Below are positions 1 to 8,683 of a stretch of 64,000 nt of DNA, in pieces. Location of the stretch: contig JAIVEQ010000002.1 in assembly GCA_023838465.1 (NCBI GenBank), positions 109,397 to 173,396 on the forward strand, given 5' to 3'. Within the stretch, counting starts at the first letter, position 1. Every line of letters begins with the position of its first letter. This DNA is from Candidatus Thiodiazotropha sp. GTDB taxonomy: Bacteria > Pseudomonadota > Gammaproteobacteria > Chromatiales > Chromatiaceae. The notes beneath the pieces are model-generated. The model was given only the letters and a program-made list of their open reading frames with translations. It was not told where the DNA came from and did no database searches. A program made the position numbers and the translations under genes.

Positions 1-158
1 TTCAACTGCTACTATCTCTAGAGTGAGTGCTGATACTATTAACCTGACACCTTATTTGGGGCTCCAAGAATGCCCTTGATCAAAGCGTGGCTCGCAGCCT
101 CTGGTGATTCAATGAGGGTTAAACTTTATTATCCACGGTTTCAGGGTTAAACAAGAAC

Positions 159-2147
159 ATGCTATCTCACCCTTACTTTCTACTGCTGACCCTATCGCTA
201 TATTTAACTAGCATCTGTTCCGCTATCGGCTCTACCCAAAACCAAGAAGAGTCACGTTTACAGAAACAGAGAGTAATTTTCCTGGCTGCCGAAATTGCAT
301 TAGAAAAAGATGAAATTTCAAGCTATCAGCAGTTGAGAGATAAATTACTTGATTATCCGCTGCTCCCCTATCTTGACTATCAAGAGACCCTGTCGACACT
401 TGACCAGCACTCCCTTAAGAGTATTACCAATCAACTGCAACGATTTGAAGGCACACCACTCGTATCACAATTGAGACGGCACTGGCTTGCGCTATTGGCT
501 AAGGAGAAACTCTGGACTACCTATCTTCTTTTTTCCCATGAAGGTGGCAGCATCGAACAACAATGCAACCGTCTGCAAGCAATGATAGAGACTGGGCAAG
601 ATCGAGAGGCATTCAAAGCGGTTAAGCCAATATGGCTAAGCGGGCGATCCCGCCCTAAGGCCTGTGACCCTATTTTCGAACGATGGATCGCCACTGGCCA
701 CCTGAAAGAGAAGCTGGTTTGGCAAAGAATTAGCTTAGCCATGTCTAAAGGCCAAATCCGCCTTGCGCGTTACCTGAAACGCTATCTTAATCAACGAGAA
801 TCGGCACTTGCTGACCGTTGGCTGAGGCTCTATCAGCATCCTGAACAAATTGAGACACTACTCCAAATCAAACACCCCATGCGTGACGAAATGGCTGTAC
901 AAACTATTCGCAGGCTGGCTTGGCAGGATCTTGACACTGCCTTTGCTGCCTGGGAGAAGTTACATAAACTCACCAACTTATCAGACCGCCAGCAACGCAA
1001 AATCGTTTATACCTTGGCCAGCCGACTGGCCCGACAGCCCAACAAAAAGATCAGCCAACGACTTAATAGGCTATTACCAAACCACCTACGTCTTGACAGT
1101 AAGCTGTCAGAAAGAGAGCTGCAGGCTGCACTGCAAGAAAATGATTGGCATTGGGTAATGGAGATTTTTGATCTACTGCCCCCCAAGGAACAGCAACAGG
1201 AGCAATGGCGTTACTGGCGTTCCCGTGCACTCATCGAGCTTGGAAGAAACCAGGAGGGAATAAAACTCCTACAGTCACTCTCGCAAGAGCGCAGTTACTA
1301 CGGCTTTTTGGCAGCACAGCGTCTTGGAGGCAAGCCCAAACTCTCTCATGTCGCACTACAGTCAGACCAGCAGATAATGCTGGAGCTAGCAAAAAGACCT
1401 GGCCTGCTACGTTCCCGAGAACTGATTCTCCTAGATCGTCCACTACAGGCACGTCGGGAGTGGAATCTTGCCCTTGACAATGCGAAGCAAGATGAACTGA
1501 AAGCAGCTGCACATCTGGCTCAACAATGGAGTTGGCCATCACAGGGCATCACTACCCTCGCCCGTTTGCGTCAATGGAACGACCTGGAGTTACGTTTTCC
1601 ACTGGCCCATCGGCAGGCGATAGTCGACCGGGCTAAAGATTACGGTATCGACAGTGCTTGGATCTACGCGATACTGCGTCAAGAGAGCGCTTTCATGAGT
1701 GATGCTAAATCCTCGGCAGGAGCCCGTGGACTCATGCAGCTAATGCCAAGAACCGCAAAACAGGTAGCTAAAGAGCTGCAACAATCACCTGTTGATCTGA
1801 AGGATCTCTACAGACCTGTAGTTAACATCAAACTAGGCACAGGTTATCTCAATAAAATATACCGCCAACTCCAAGAAAATCCGGTTCTAGCCACAGCCGC
1901 TTATAACGCGGGCCCACGACGGGTAAAAAGCTGGCTACCAGAGCAACCACAAGCAAGTGATATTTGGATAGAGACGGTACCATTTCGGGAAACCAGAGAG
2001 TACCTGAAGCGTGTTTTCGCCTATACGGTAATCTACAGCTTTCGTTTGGGGGATGCCCCTATTACGCTTCCTTTAGAGTGGCTACAACCGATTGAGGCAA
2101 TTAAAATGGATAAGGGAAATCAGGCTAAATCAGTTTCAGGAGTCTGA
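159..2147 (+). CDS. slt: Soluble lytic murein transglycosylase (Slt70 type)
   Basis: This periplasmic enzyme cleaves the MurNAc-GlcNAc bond of peptidoglycan, leaving 1,6-anhydroMurNAc ends. The 662-residue length is typical of Slt70. The protein starts with a signal peptide (about 22 residues, hydrophobic LLLTLSLYLTS). A long alpha-helical superhelix region follows, and a C-terminal goose-lysozyme-like GH23 domain lies at about residues 490-640. The catalytic glutamate sits in RQESAF at residue 509. The downstream GARGLMQLMP and AAYNAGPRRV motifs are classic for the family. The 3' end overlaps the convergent cyclase gene by 12 bp. The ribosome binding site before the ATG is weak, but the signal peptide begins there, which supports the start. 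The first 158 bases of the window hold nothing recognisable. Confidence 0.95.
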   Translation: MLSHPYFLLLTLSLYLTSICSAIGSTQNQEESRLQKQRVIFLAAEIALEKDEISSYQQLRDKLLDYPLLPYLDYQETLSTLDQHSLKSITNQLQRFEGTPLVSQLRRHWLALLAKEKLWTTYLLFSHEGGSIEQQCNRLQAMIETGQDREAFKAVKPIWLSGRSRPKACDPIFERWIATGHLKEKLVWQRISLAMSKGQIRLARYLKRYLNQRESALADRWLRLYQHPEQIETLLQIKHPMRDEMAVQTIRRLAWQDLDTAFAAWEKLHKLTNLSDRQQRKIVYTLASRLARQPNKKISQRLNRLLPNHLRLDSKLSERELQAALQENDWHWVMEIFDLLPPKEQQQEQWRYWRSRALIELGRNQEGIKLLQSLSQERSYYGFLAAQRLGGKPKLSHVALQSDQQIMLELAKRPGLLRSRELILLDRPLQARREWNLALDNAKQDELKAAAHLAQQWSWPSQGITTLARLRQWNDLELRFPLAHRQAIVDRAKDYGIDSAWIYAILRQESAFMSDAKSSAGARGLMQLMPRTAKQVAKELQQSPVDLKDLYRPVVNIKLGTGYLNKIYRQLQENPVLATAAYNAGPRRVKSWLPEQPQASDIWIETVPFRETREYLKRVFAYTVIYSFRLGDAPITLPLEWLQPIEAIKMDKGNQAKSVSGV

Positions 2148-4577
2148 CTCCAACTGCAGTGGGCTTTCCGGCTCTGACTCAACAACGCTCTGATTATGTG
2201 AATAGCGCGAATTTAATTTTTCCTTAACCCGTCCTACCAGGTCTGTATCAGTGATGACCTCATAGAAAGATTCATCCGAATCAGGTAAATCTTCAACAAG
2301 CTCGCCGTCACGCCAACCTTTAATCGGTGCTTGTCGGATAACCAACCAGTGAGAGCTTCCCTGTCTGTCGACAAACCGTCCAACATGATAGTGATGAGAA
2401 TCACCTGTGCGGCTATGAATTTTTAGCTTGTGTAACACCATTTCAGATTTTAGTTTGTTAAAAGCAGGGGGTGCTAACTCGATACCGTTGACATTATAAC
2501 GAAGGCGGCCTTTATCTCCCGTTGCTTTATTCTCCGCATACTCTTGCATGACTTCAACACGATGACGTTTGCTTCTACGCCAGGCAGTGTCGTGGCGAAG
2601 TTCTGTAGAACAGGATGAAAGTCTATCAGCCTCATTGATAGCGGGAGAGATCATAATCTTGCGCTGTTCATCGTAGAGATAAGCCGGAGCATCTCCAGTA
2701 AAGGCTATACCCAACCCCAACTCCAGTTTTGGTAAATTATGTGCCCTGTTCTGGCTGTTTTGCGCCTCCATGACTGAAAGTATTTTTCGCGCCAGTCCGC
2801 AAGCATTGGCCACCGTTAATGCTTGCGTTGAAATTCCGCCTGTCTCCATCACAGTTAGGATTAGTGCATCTCCTTCCACAAATACCTTTTGTGCGCCAAA
2901 GCGTTCCAGCAACTTTGTGATTGGACCAAAAAAATTCATACTAAAGTGGGTAGCAGGATTGAGTTTTTTCTCCACCAGTAGACGCGTAATCTCTGTAGAG
3001 CCTCGAACATCCGCCTTTAAAACGACATGTGCCTTGACCTTCTGCTCCTGACTATCCGTTTCTCGGCCAAGACGAAACTCGTAGAGGCTCCCATTGTCAC
3101 GTGAAAGTTTTATATTTTCACTATCCTGCAAAACTCGCAATCGACTCATCTGTTGGTAAGTGTAGTAGGCAAGTTTCAGGTCACGACGGAAGGTCAAGAA
3201 GTCTTTCAGGTAACGAATCGCGTAATCTTGCTGTTTATTCGCTGGCATACGACGAATGTAATTAAGTACTACATCCAGCGCCTTGATCACAGCTGCACCC
3301 TTATCTGGAGAGTTGACAAGCCGTTTTGTCAAAGCACGCTTAGGCAAGGCTTCTACAAGATATTGGTATATATCCTTAATCGAGACCTGCCCATTCAGTT
3401 GTCGGTATAGCCGGGGTGTACGATAGGCGGCTATAGCACGTCGAATTATTCCAGTGCGATCCATCTGTTTCAACAGATTCGACTGTAGCTGCTTTTGTAA
3501 GTTATCGCATTCCGGGTTATCCCAGTGCAACTTTCTATTTTCAGTCTTCGTGCGAGAAAACCAACCCGCTTTATCGCCAGATGGGCGCTGTACCAAAGTC
3601 TCAAAATTTCGTGGCACATCCAGCCAGGAGACATTGATATGTTTGAATTCCTCTTCAGAAAGGCTCCTCTCCAACAGACGCTGACCGTCAAGGAATTCTG
3701 AAAAACCACTATGCAGTTCTCGATTGCGGATCTGAAAACCCTGTCCATCTCCCTGCTGCCCGGAATCATCACTTTGATGCTCCTCGACAATGGTCCATTC
3801 GGGGAGATACTCCTGGTAGGTACCAGTGATAATCCTGTTTGTCAGATCGAAGTAGTTTTCACGATCCCGATCCACACATAGCAGTGGATAGTGATTCATG
3901 ATGTACTCTTCACTGGAAAGGTTGGGTAGATGTAACAAAGGATTGAACAATATCTGTTTTGATATCATCCAGGAACTGCCTACAACCGATTTCCTCAGCT
4001 TACGTAGCTCTTTAGATTCCAGACGTTGGACAATTTTGAATAACCTGCGCAGGGTACGATAACGAATGCCTGGTTCAAGTCGTGCCAGGGTTACAATGCG
4101 CTCATGCAGCTCCATGGCACGCCCGCTGTTAGCACCTGCCGGTGAACTGCCATCCTCCTCTAACTGGTTACGTAACTTCGCAATTGCCACCCCGGGAGAC
4201 TCTAGCAGAAGTTTCAATAGAACCAGATGCAGCAGCTGTAGCAGATCCTTTGCAGCTGCATTCTTATGCACCTGTTCTAGTGCCCCCTGCATAATACTCC
4301 GATAGACCGACTTGAAGGCTTCTACATCACTGCCAGAGGGTGGCGCGCCAAGTTTAGCCCAGCCATGTTTAGTCAGATCTTCATAGACAATCTTTTGGGC
4401 AAACTCCGCTAAGGTTGCGCGAAATTGGTGGCTTAGGGCCACATCGATATGATGGTTGTCTATGCCTATCTGCAAGTAATCCAAATGGCATTGCGGCGTG
4501 GCGCTATTGCGCAATGGAGCCAAAAATTCACCAACATCCGGTTGAATGTGTCGCAGTGTACTAATCCTCGTAACCAT
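2136..4577 (-). CDS. Large protein with class III adenylate/guanylate cyclase-like domain
   Basis: An 813-residue soluble protein without signal peptide or obvious membrane segments. Residues about 515-700 look like a class III nucleotidyl cyclase domain. KADVRGSTEIT supplies the first metal-binding aspartate near residue 523, and VEGDALILT supplies the second about 45 residues later. A helper segment, GLGIAFTGDAPAYLY, follows. The first 500 residues are mostly helical and charged, and I do not recognise a named domain. The C-terminal 100 residues form a separate tail. The gene is monocistronic and convergent with slt. It could make cAMP, or be a degenerate relative that only binds nucleotide. 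The substrate cannot be read from the sequence. Confidence 0.75.
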   Translation of the reverse strand: MVTRISTLRHIQPDVGEFLAPLRNSATPQCHLDYLQIGIDNHHIDVALSHQFRATLAEFAQKIVYEDLTKHGWAKLGAPPSGSDVEAFKSVYRSIMQGALEQVHKNAAAKDLLQLLHLVLLKLLLESPGVAIAKLRNQLEEDGSSPAGANSGRAMELHERIVTLARLEPGIRYRTLRRLFKIVQRLESKELRKLRKSVVGSSWMISKQILFNPLLHLPNLSSEEYIMNHYPLLCVDRDRENYFDLTNRIITGTYQEYLPEWTIVEEHQSDDSGQQGDGQGFQIRNRELHSGFSEFLDGQRLLERSLSEEEFKHINVSWLDVPRNFETLVQRPSGDKAGWFSRTKTENRKLHWDNPECDNLQKQLQSNLLKQMDRTGIIRRAIAAYRTPRLYRQLNGQVSIKDIYQYLVEALPKRALTKRLVNSPDKGAAVIKALDVVLNYIRRMPANKQQDYAIRYLKDFLTFRRDLKLAYYTYQQMSRLRVLQDSENIKLSRDNGSLYEFRLGRETDSQEQKVKAHVVLKADVRGSTEITRLLVEKKLNPATHFSMNFFGPITKLLERFGAQKVFVEGDALILTVMETGGISTQALTVANACGLARKILSVMEAQNSQNRAHNLPKLELGLGIAFTGDAPAYLYDEQRKIMISPAINEADRLSSCSTELRHDTAWRRSKRHRVEVMQEYAENKATGDKGRLRYNVNGIELAPPAFNKLKSEMVLHKLKIHSRTGDSHHYHVGRFVDRQGSSHWLVIRQAPIKGWRDGELVEDLPDSDESFYEVITDTDLVGRVKEKLNSRYSHNQSVVESEPESPLQLESDS

Positions 4578-4720
4578 GTAGGTAACCCGTCAGATTTCCA
4601 ATATCAAAAACAGTCGCCACAGCCTATCTGCTCAAAACAAACTCTACGTAAAAAAGTCGCTTGTAACTCAGCGTGTTACACAGATTGAGTCTAGATGATC
4701 AACAGGCACAGTTAAACATT

Positions 4721-5003
4721 CGCTGAGCGCCAAGGAAGGCTGAAAGCCGAGGCGGTTAGTCCCCGGTAGGCGTGAGGCGAGACTGTAGACCCGTCGTGCC
4801 TTGCGCCAGAGGGGATGCAAAGCGAGCATCCGAACACGGCGTCCAGTCATTTGGGAACTGACGGCGGAGTGGTCACGAGCTTGCGATGTGATCACGTAGT
4901 GTCAGTGACCAGGACCGTCCGGGGCACTAATAGGTTGTCAAAGATCGAGTGTCTTTTAGGCCTGGGACGCCTAAAAGACATCACGAGATCGAAGACTCAC
5001 TTG
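4721..5003 (+). repeat. 283-bp structured mobile element, copy 1 (possible omegaRNA/HEARO-like)
   Basis: First of three apparently identical 283-bp copies in the window. It begins CGCTGAGCGCC and ends GACTCACTTG. It lies between the cyclase and rsd genes, where nothing else is coded. Stems visible in this orientation: GCGC(C)AAGG at 4727-4735 with CCTTGCGC at 4799-4806; GGCT/AGCC at 4738-4748; GGATGC/GCATCC at 4813-4831; GACGG plus TGGTCAC (4860-4876) with GTGACCA plus CCGTC (4905-4919); and a perfect 12-bp stem 4950-4961/4969-4980 with a 7-nt loop. Short frames of 60-80 codons cross it on both strands, but they look like by-products and have no start signals. The omegaRNA reading is an inference. 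Confidence 0.85.
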
Positions 5004-5283
5004 TTGAGAAGAATCAGACTCACCTACGGCTGGAATTGTGATCAAAGTTGAAGAAAACCTGGAAAAAATAGAAAAATGAACAATATACAAAGTAACGTTA
5101 ACAGCTCGATAACAGCCAATTTTATATCCATCCGAAGATACCGAGCCTGTCTACTTAGAATCGAAACCCCGAAAATCACTACTCAATGGATAATATCTAT
5201 ATTTATCAAAATGTTAACATTTTTTATTAATGTAAATTCAAAGCTATTTCGGGTTAAGATGAAAAATCACATGACTAGGTATG

Positions 5284-5733
5284 CTATCTGTTGAGCATCG
5301 CAGAAAGCAGCTGATCTTCCAGTTCAATGCGCACTGCTAGCTCTTCACCCAGTTGAGAAAGGTCATCTGCCAGATTATCCAGCTCTAGTTGGTGATCTGA
5401 GAGATCATATCTGTCATTGAAATGTACAGCCGCCTCGCTTGCTTTTACAAACTCGGGATAGATAATCTCAGCAACCTTGATCACACCACTTCGACGCTCA
5501 TTGCCGTTACTGATACGACCGAAGACCTCAAAATGACCAAAGGCTGTATAGTCAATCAACACCTGACAGAAAGATTGTAGCTGTTGATCTAACGAGCTAG
5601 ACCGATGGTAGGGCTCAAGCCCAGCCACTTCACAGAACAGCACCAGCATCTCCTGTCTTTCTGCTAGCAGCTTGTCAATCAAATCTTGAGTGACTGTTCT
5701 GCGCTCCTTAACACGCCCCTCTTGAGAACTCAT
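5284..5733 (-). CDS. rsd: Rsd/AlgQ family anti-sigma-70 regulator
   Basis: A 149-residue all-helical cytoplasmic protein. Rsd binds region 4 of the housekeeping sigma factor RpoD and helps shift RNA polymerase to alternative sigma factors. The pseudomonad AlgQ form also regulates virulence genes. The family pattern is clear: TQDLIDKLLAERQEMLVLFCEVAGL near the start, then a central segment on control of growth-phase form (FCQVLIDYTAFGHFEVF), then a C-terminal helix rich in leucine and acidic residues. Length matches the family (about 150-160). The start ATG is preceded by a good GGGAGG ribosome binding site. The gene stands alone, with AT-rich non-coding DNA (5004-5283) downstream before repeat copy 1. 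Confidence 0.85.
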   Translation of the reverse strand: MSSQEGRVKERRTVTQDLIDKLLAERQEMLVLFCEVAGLEPYHRSSSLDQQLQSFCQVLIDYTAFGHFEVFGRISNGNERRSGVIKVAEIIYPEFVKASEAAVHFNDRYDLSDHQLELDNLADDLSQLGEELAVRIELEDQLLSAMLNR

Positions 5734-6244
5734 CAGGATCCTCCCAAAAAATTACATTTCTAATTATCTGTTAATTTTTCAATCTAGGGTTTTGTTGATT
5801 AGATTCTATTACTCCTCGATATACAAGTCATTGAAAGGTAAAAAAACCTCTTCAATCCCGACACATCCATATATCAAGTCAAGCATTGCCAACATGGAGG
5901 TTGTTACGTTATCACAGACCTCCTTCTACCAATTGTAATTTTTTATCACTAAAATCAAATCCATCTGATTTCTGGCACCTGTAAAGCTAACCATCATTGA
6001 GCCATTCTGGCAAGAGTCGATCGTTACCCCCTTATTCGGCTATCATTACCATTCGAATGGTTCTGCCGTGTATAGTGTGTGTTGTCATAGATTCTGTGCC
6101 ATTCAGTACCACCCGAGTGTGCCAGGTCAAGGCGCACCCCAAGGGCACTTCCTACGGGGCGCGGCTAGCCTCTTCCAGGTCCGCTAGATGGTAAAGGATC
6201 TATGGAGAGGTACACAAGCCAGCGGATTACGGAAGCACCCAATC
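5734..6244. other. Intergenic region, no gene recognised
   Basis: About 510 bases between the divergent rsd and the exported hypothetical gene. The rsd-proximal half is AT-rich and probably contains promoters. The part near 6118-6186 is G+C-rich, with the word CCAGGTC occurring twice. I see no tRNA, convincing ORF or terminator here. A frame open from 6188 joins the next gene, but its first 19 codons do not look like protein. Confidence 0.5.
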
Positions 6245-6928
6245 ATGCATCGACTGAGACTCATTCCCTGGTATCCAATGATATGGCTGATACCACTGCT
6301 TTTTTTTACACTTTCAAGCAGCTTCGCTGCGACATCACCTTCCCGTATCATGAGCAAGGCGATGATTGCCATGATGGACACCATGGGTGATCTGGCCCAT
6401 CAATTCAAAGGTGATAGCAGTTGGGGGTTCGGAAGCAATGCATCACCCTCCAATAGCTGGAATGGCTTTAACAGCGCCCCCTGGGGAGTACCGAGATCAC
6501 CCTATCCAATGTCACCCATACCGGATATGGGGTTGCCAGGTCAGTACCCTTACTTGCCACCCGGCGCAGGTGGGTTCCCGATGCAAGGTAGCAACCCATT
6601 TTCATCTGCACCGATGCACCCTGCCGTACCGAAATCTATCGTGGATGGCATTTGGATAGGTCAAGCAGGTGAGATCGTTCTTGTCATGTATGGTCATTTC
6701 CGGATCTATGCCAGTGCAGAAGTCTATCGTGATGGACGCTACCGCATACAGGGTAACAAACTCATCATGTTCGACCCTGAGACAGAGACTACCCTCGAAT
6801 ATGACTATGCGCTGGATAGTGGCAGGATGATTATGCGTAGCGATTCAGGCACTTTTCTACTCTTCAAGCAGCTGCCAATCCCAATTCCGCCCTATTTACT
6901 GACTCCAAGTAACAAATCACCTGATTAA
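6245..6928 (+). CDS. Exported protein of unknown function, Gly/Pro-rich
   Basis: I do not recognise a named family. Starting at the ATG at 6245, the protein has 227 residues and opens with a clear signal peptide (MHRLRLIPWYPMIWLIPLLF, then SSSFAA as a likely cleavage site). An in-frame ATG at 6188 would put 19 hydrophilic residues before the signal peptide. The 6245 start has GGAAG about nine bases upstream and is preferred. Residues 40-130 are low complexity, rich in Pro, Gly, Ser and Asn. The C-terminal 85 residues (from SIVDGIWIGQAGEIVLVMYG) look like a small beta-rich domain, as in lipocalin-like quality-control or binding folds. The protein is probably periplasmic or outer-membrane associated. 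Confidence 0.6.
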   Translation: MHRLRLIPWYPMIWLIPLLFFTLSSSFAATSPSRIMSKAMIAMMDTMGDLAHQFKGDSSWGFGSNASPSNSWNGFNSAPWGVPRSPYPMSPIPDMGLPGQYPYLPPGAGGFPMQGSNPFSSAPMHPAVPKSIVDGIWIGQAGEIVLVMYGHFRIYASAEVYRDGRYRIQGNKLIMFDPETETTLEYDYALDSGRMIMRSDSGTFLLFKQLPIPIPPYLLTPSNKSPD

Positions 6929-6986
6929 CCGTTTCGAGCTAATGGCTAGTAGATAGAGAACATAGTTTCTTTTTTCAGATTGGCGT

Positions 6987-7045
6987 TGATCGCATCTGCC
7001 AGGAAGTTGTATGTCAACCTGGAATTTTACATTCTGATGCGATCA
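6987..7045 (+). other. Nested inverted repeat / RNA hairpin upstream of the NDUFA9-like gene
   Basis: A perfect 10-bp inverted repeat, TGATCGCATC (6987-6996) and GATGCGATCA (7036-7045), encloses a second stem. In the inner stem CCAG and GTTG pair with CAAC and CTGG around a 5-nt loop. No T-run follows, so it is not a simple terminator. It lies about 50 bases upstream of the next start codon and may act in the 5' leader or as a protein-binding site. Confidence 0.5.
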
Positions 7046-7092
7046 GACCGATAATAAAGTCAATTCCGTCACTTAGTAACAATGGATAGGAA

Positions 7093-8034
7093 ATGAAAAA
7101 AGTATGCATACTCGGTGGCAGCGGATTTGTTGGTTATCATCTGGTTGCCAAATTAAGCTCACGTGGTTTTGCCTGTCGGCTTCTGATCCGGCATCCACAG
7201 CGCCATGCACTTCTGAAGGTGTGTCCCAACACCGAATTGATCCAGACACATCGTCTTGACACAAAAACACTCGCCGAGCAATTTACCGACTGTCATACAA
7301 TCATTAACCTGATCGGCATATTGAATGAATCGAAAACGCAAAAGTTCCGAGATATTCATATCGAGCTGGTCGATACCATTGTGGATGCTGCAATCCAGGC
7401 GGGAGCCTCACGCCTACTGCACATGAGCGCTCTGAACGCAGATGCAGGTAAGGGACTCAGTAAATACCTGCGTAGCAAAGGTGAAGGTGAGAACCGTGCT
7501 CATACCTATGGCAGTACAGCATTAGATGTCACCAGTTTTCGTCCATCGGTCATTTTTGGCCCTGGCGACAGCTTCTTTAACCGTTTTGCATCCCTACTGA
7601 GACTCTCCCCGTTTATATTCCCGCTTGCCTCACCTCAAAGTCGTTTTGCGCCTGTATTTGTTGACGATGTCACTGAAGCCTTTGTTGTTGCTATGGAAAA
7701 TCCTGAAACAGTAGGTAAGCACTATGAATTATGTGGCCCTCAAAGTTATTCACTCTCAGCGTTGGTCAAATACACAGCGGATACACTTGGCATCAAACGT
7801 TGGATAATTCCTCTCAATGATGGATTGTCTCGTCTCCAGGCCCATCTGCTTGGCCATGTGCCGGGAAGACCCTTTACCCTAGATAACTACCTCTCTATGC
7901 AGAGCGACTCTATCTGTCAACAAAACGGGCTTTCAGAACTTGGAATTCAACCCCAAGCTATTGAAAGTCACGTCCCTTTATATCTGATGAACAGGGGTTA
8001 CCGTGGTCGCTTTGATCACTATCGTAGCCAATAA
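7093..8034 (+). CDS. NDUFA9-like atypical SDR NAD(P)-binding protein
   Basis: A 313-residue Rossmann-fold protein of the extended/atypical short-chain dehydrogenase group related to the mitochondrial complex I subunit NDUFA9. The N-terminal nucleotide-binding loop is GGSGFVG (residues 8-14). Further family signs are the INLIGIL segment, LLHMSALNAD in place of the usual Tyr-x-x-x-Lys surroundings, SFRPSVIFGPGD, and FAPVFVDDVTEAF. Bacterial members are often annotated as NAD-dependent epimerases, but their substrates are mostly unknown. An AGGA ribosome binding site lies just before the ATG. The gene follows the hairpin at 6987-7045 and may be co-transcribed with the two thioredoxin-like genes downstream, although a gap of about 160 bases intervenes. 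Confidence 0.8.
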   Translation: MKKVCILGGSGFVGYHLVAKLSSRGFACRLLIRHPQRHALLKVCPNTELIQTHRLDTKTLAEQFTDCHTIINLIGILNESKTQKFRDIHIELVDTIVDAAIQAGASRLLHMSALNADAGKGLSKYLRSKGEGENRAHTYGSTALDVTSFRPSVIFGPGDSFFNRFASLLRLSPFIFPLASPQSRFAPVFVDDVTEAFVVAMENPETVGKHYELCGPQSYSLSALVKYTADTLGIKRWIIPLNDGLSRLQAHLLGHVPGRPFTLDNYLSMQSDSICQQNGLSELGIQPQAIESHVPLYLMNRGYRGRFDHYRSQ

Positions 8035-8192
8035 GGCAGCGAGTCATTCTATTTACTCTTGCCCCGGTGTGAAACAACCCACAAATTTTCACCGATTTTA
8101 ACGATTTACCTATCAAATCAGCACCCTGTTTATTGCAATATTAGTAGATTTTGATATACTACTATCCATCATCTGCCTTGTAGTATCTATCG

Positions 8193-8648
8193 ATGATTAA
8201 GCAGTACCTATCATTAGCACTCGCCCTCTTTGTCAGCTTCTGCCAAGCTGACTCCTCCTTAACCACAACCGATTGGGCCGATACCTCCTCTGTTGCTCGT
8301 CAGACCCATTCGCCTATCCTAGTGGTCTTCGGTGCTGAAGAGTGTGGTTATTGCGAACGTTTGAAACAGGAGGTCATTGAACCGCTATCACACCAAACTG
8401 ATAGCAAACTCCCGCTAATACGTGAATTTGATATCTATTCGGGCGGTAAGATTATCGATTTTAATGGTGACTCCATCCGCAGTCGGATGTTTAAAAATCG
8501 CTACCGAGTCTATGCCGTTCCGACCCTGTTGATTCTGGATGCAGACGGAAAGCCATTGATTGACCCCATTGTGGGTTATAATTCTCAGGATGAATATCTG
8601 GAGTTATTGCGCACCTCGCTGGTCGCTTCTTTCCAGGCAATTGAATAA
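8193..8648 (+). CDS. Exported thioredoxin-like protein (CGYC), SoxW-like
   Basis: A 151-residue periplasmic thioredoxin-fold protein. An 18-residue signal peptide ends in SFCQA. The redox motif CGYC follows in GAEECGYCERLKQEV (residues about 51-54), and the conserved cis-proline occurs in YAVPTLLILDADG. This short exported form with the insert around FDIYSGGKIIDFNG resembles SoxW-type thioredoxins that keep periplasmic proteins reduced in sulfur oxidisers. No sox genes are present nearby, so that role is only an analogy. A paralogue follows 35 bases downstream in the same orientation, and the two are probably one transcription unit. Confidence 0.75.
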   Translation: MIKQYLSLALALFVSFCQADSSLTTTDWADTSSVARQTHSPILVVFGAEECGYCERLKQEVIEPLSHQTDSKLPLIREFDIYSGGKIIDFNGDSIRSRMFKNRYRVYAVPTLLILDADGKPLIDPIVGYNSQDEYLELLRTSLVASFQAIE

Positions 8649-8683
8649 GAGCCGTTAGGCTCCACTCCTGCGAGTCCAGCTGA

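Noticed and set aside
4721..5003. TnpB-type omegaRNA with a 3' guide, or a classical MITE
   Set aside because: No common 5' adjacent motif, no terminal inverted repeats and no target duplication are seen.
4668..5051. Small frames of 60-80 codons inside the 283-bp repeats on both strands, identical in each copy
   Set aside because: They run out into unrelated flanking DNA at both ends, have no ribosome binding sites and lie on both strands at once. Identity reflects the DNA repeat, not protein conservation.
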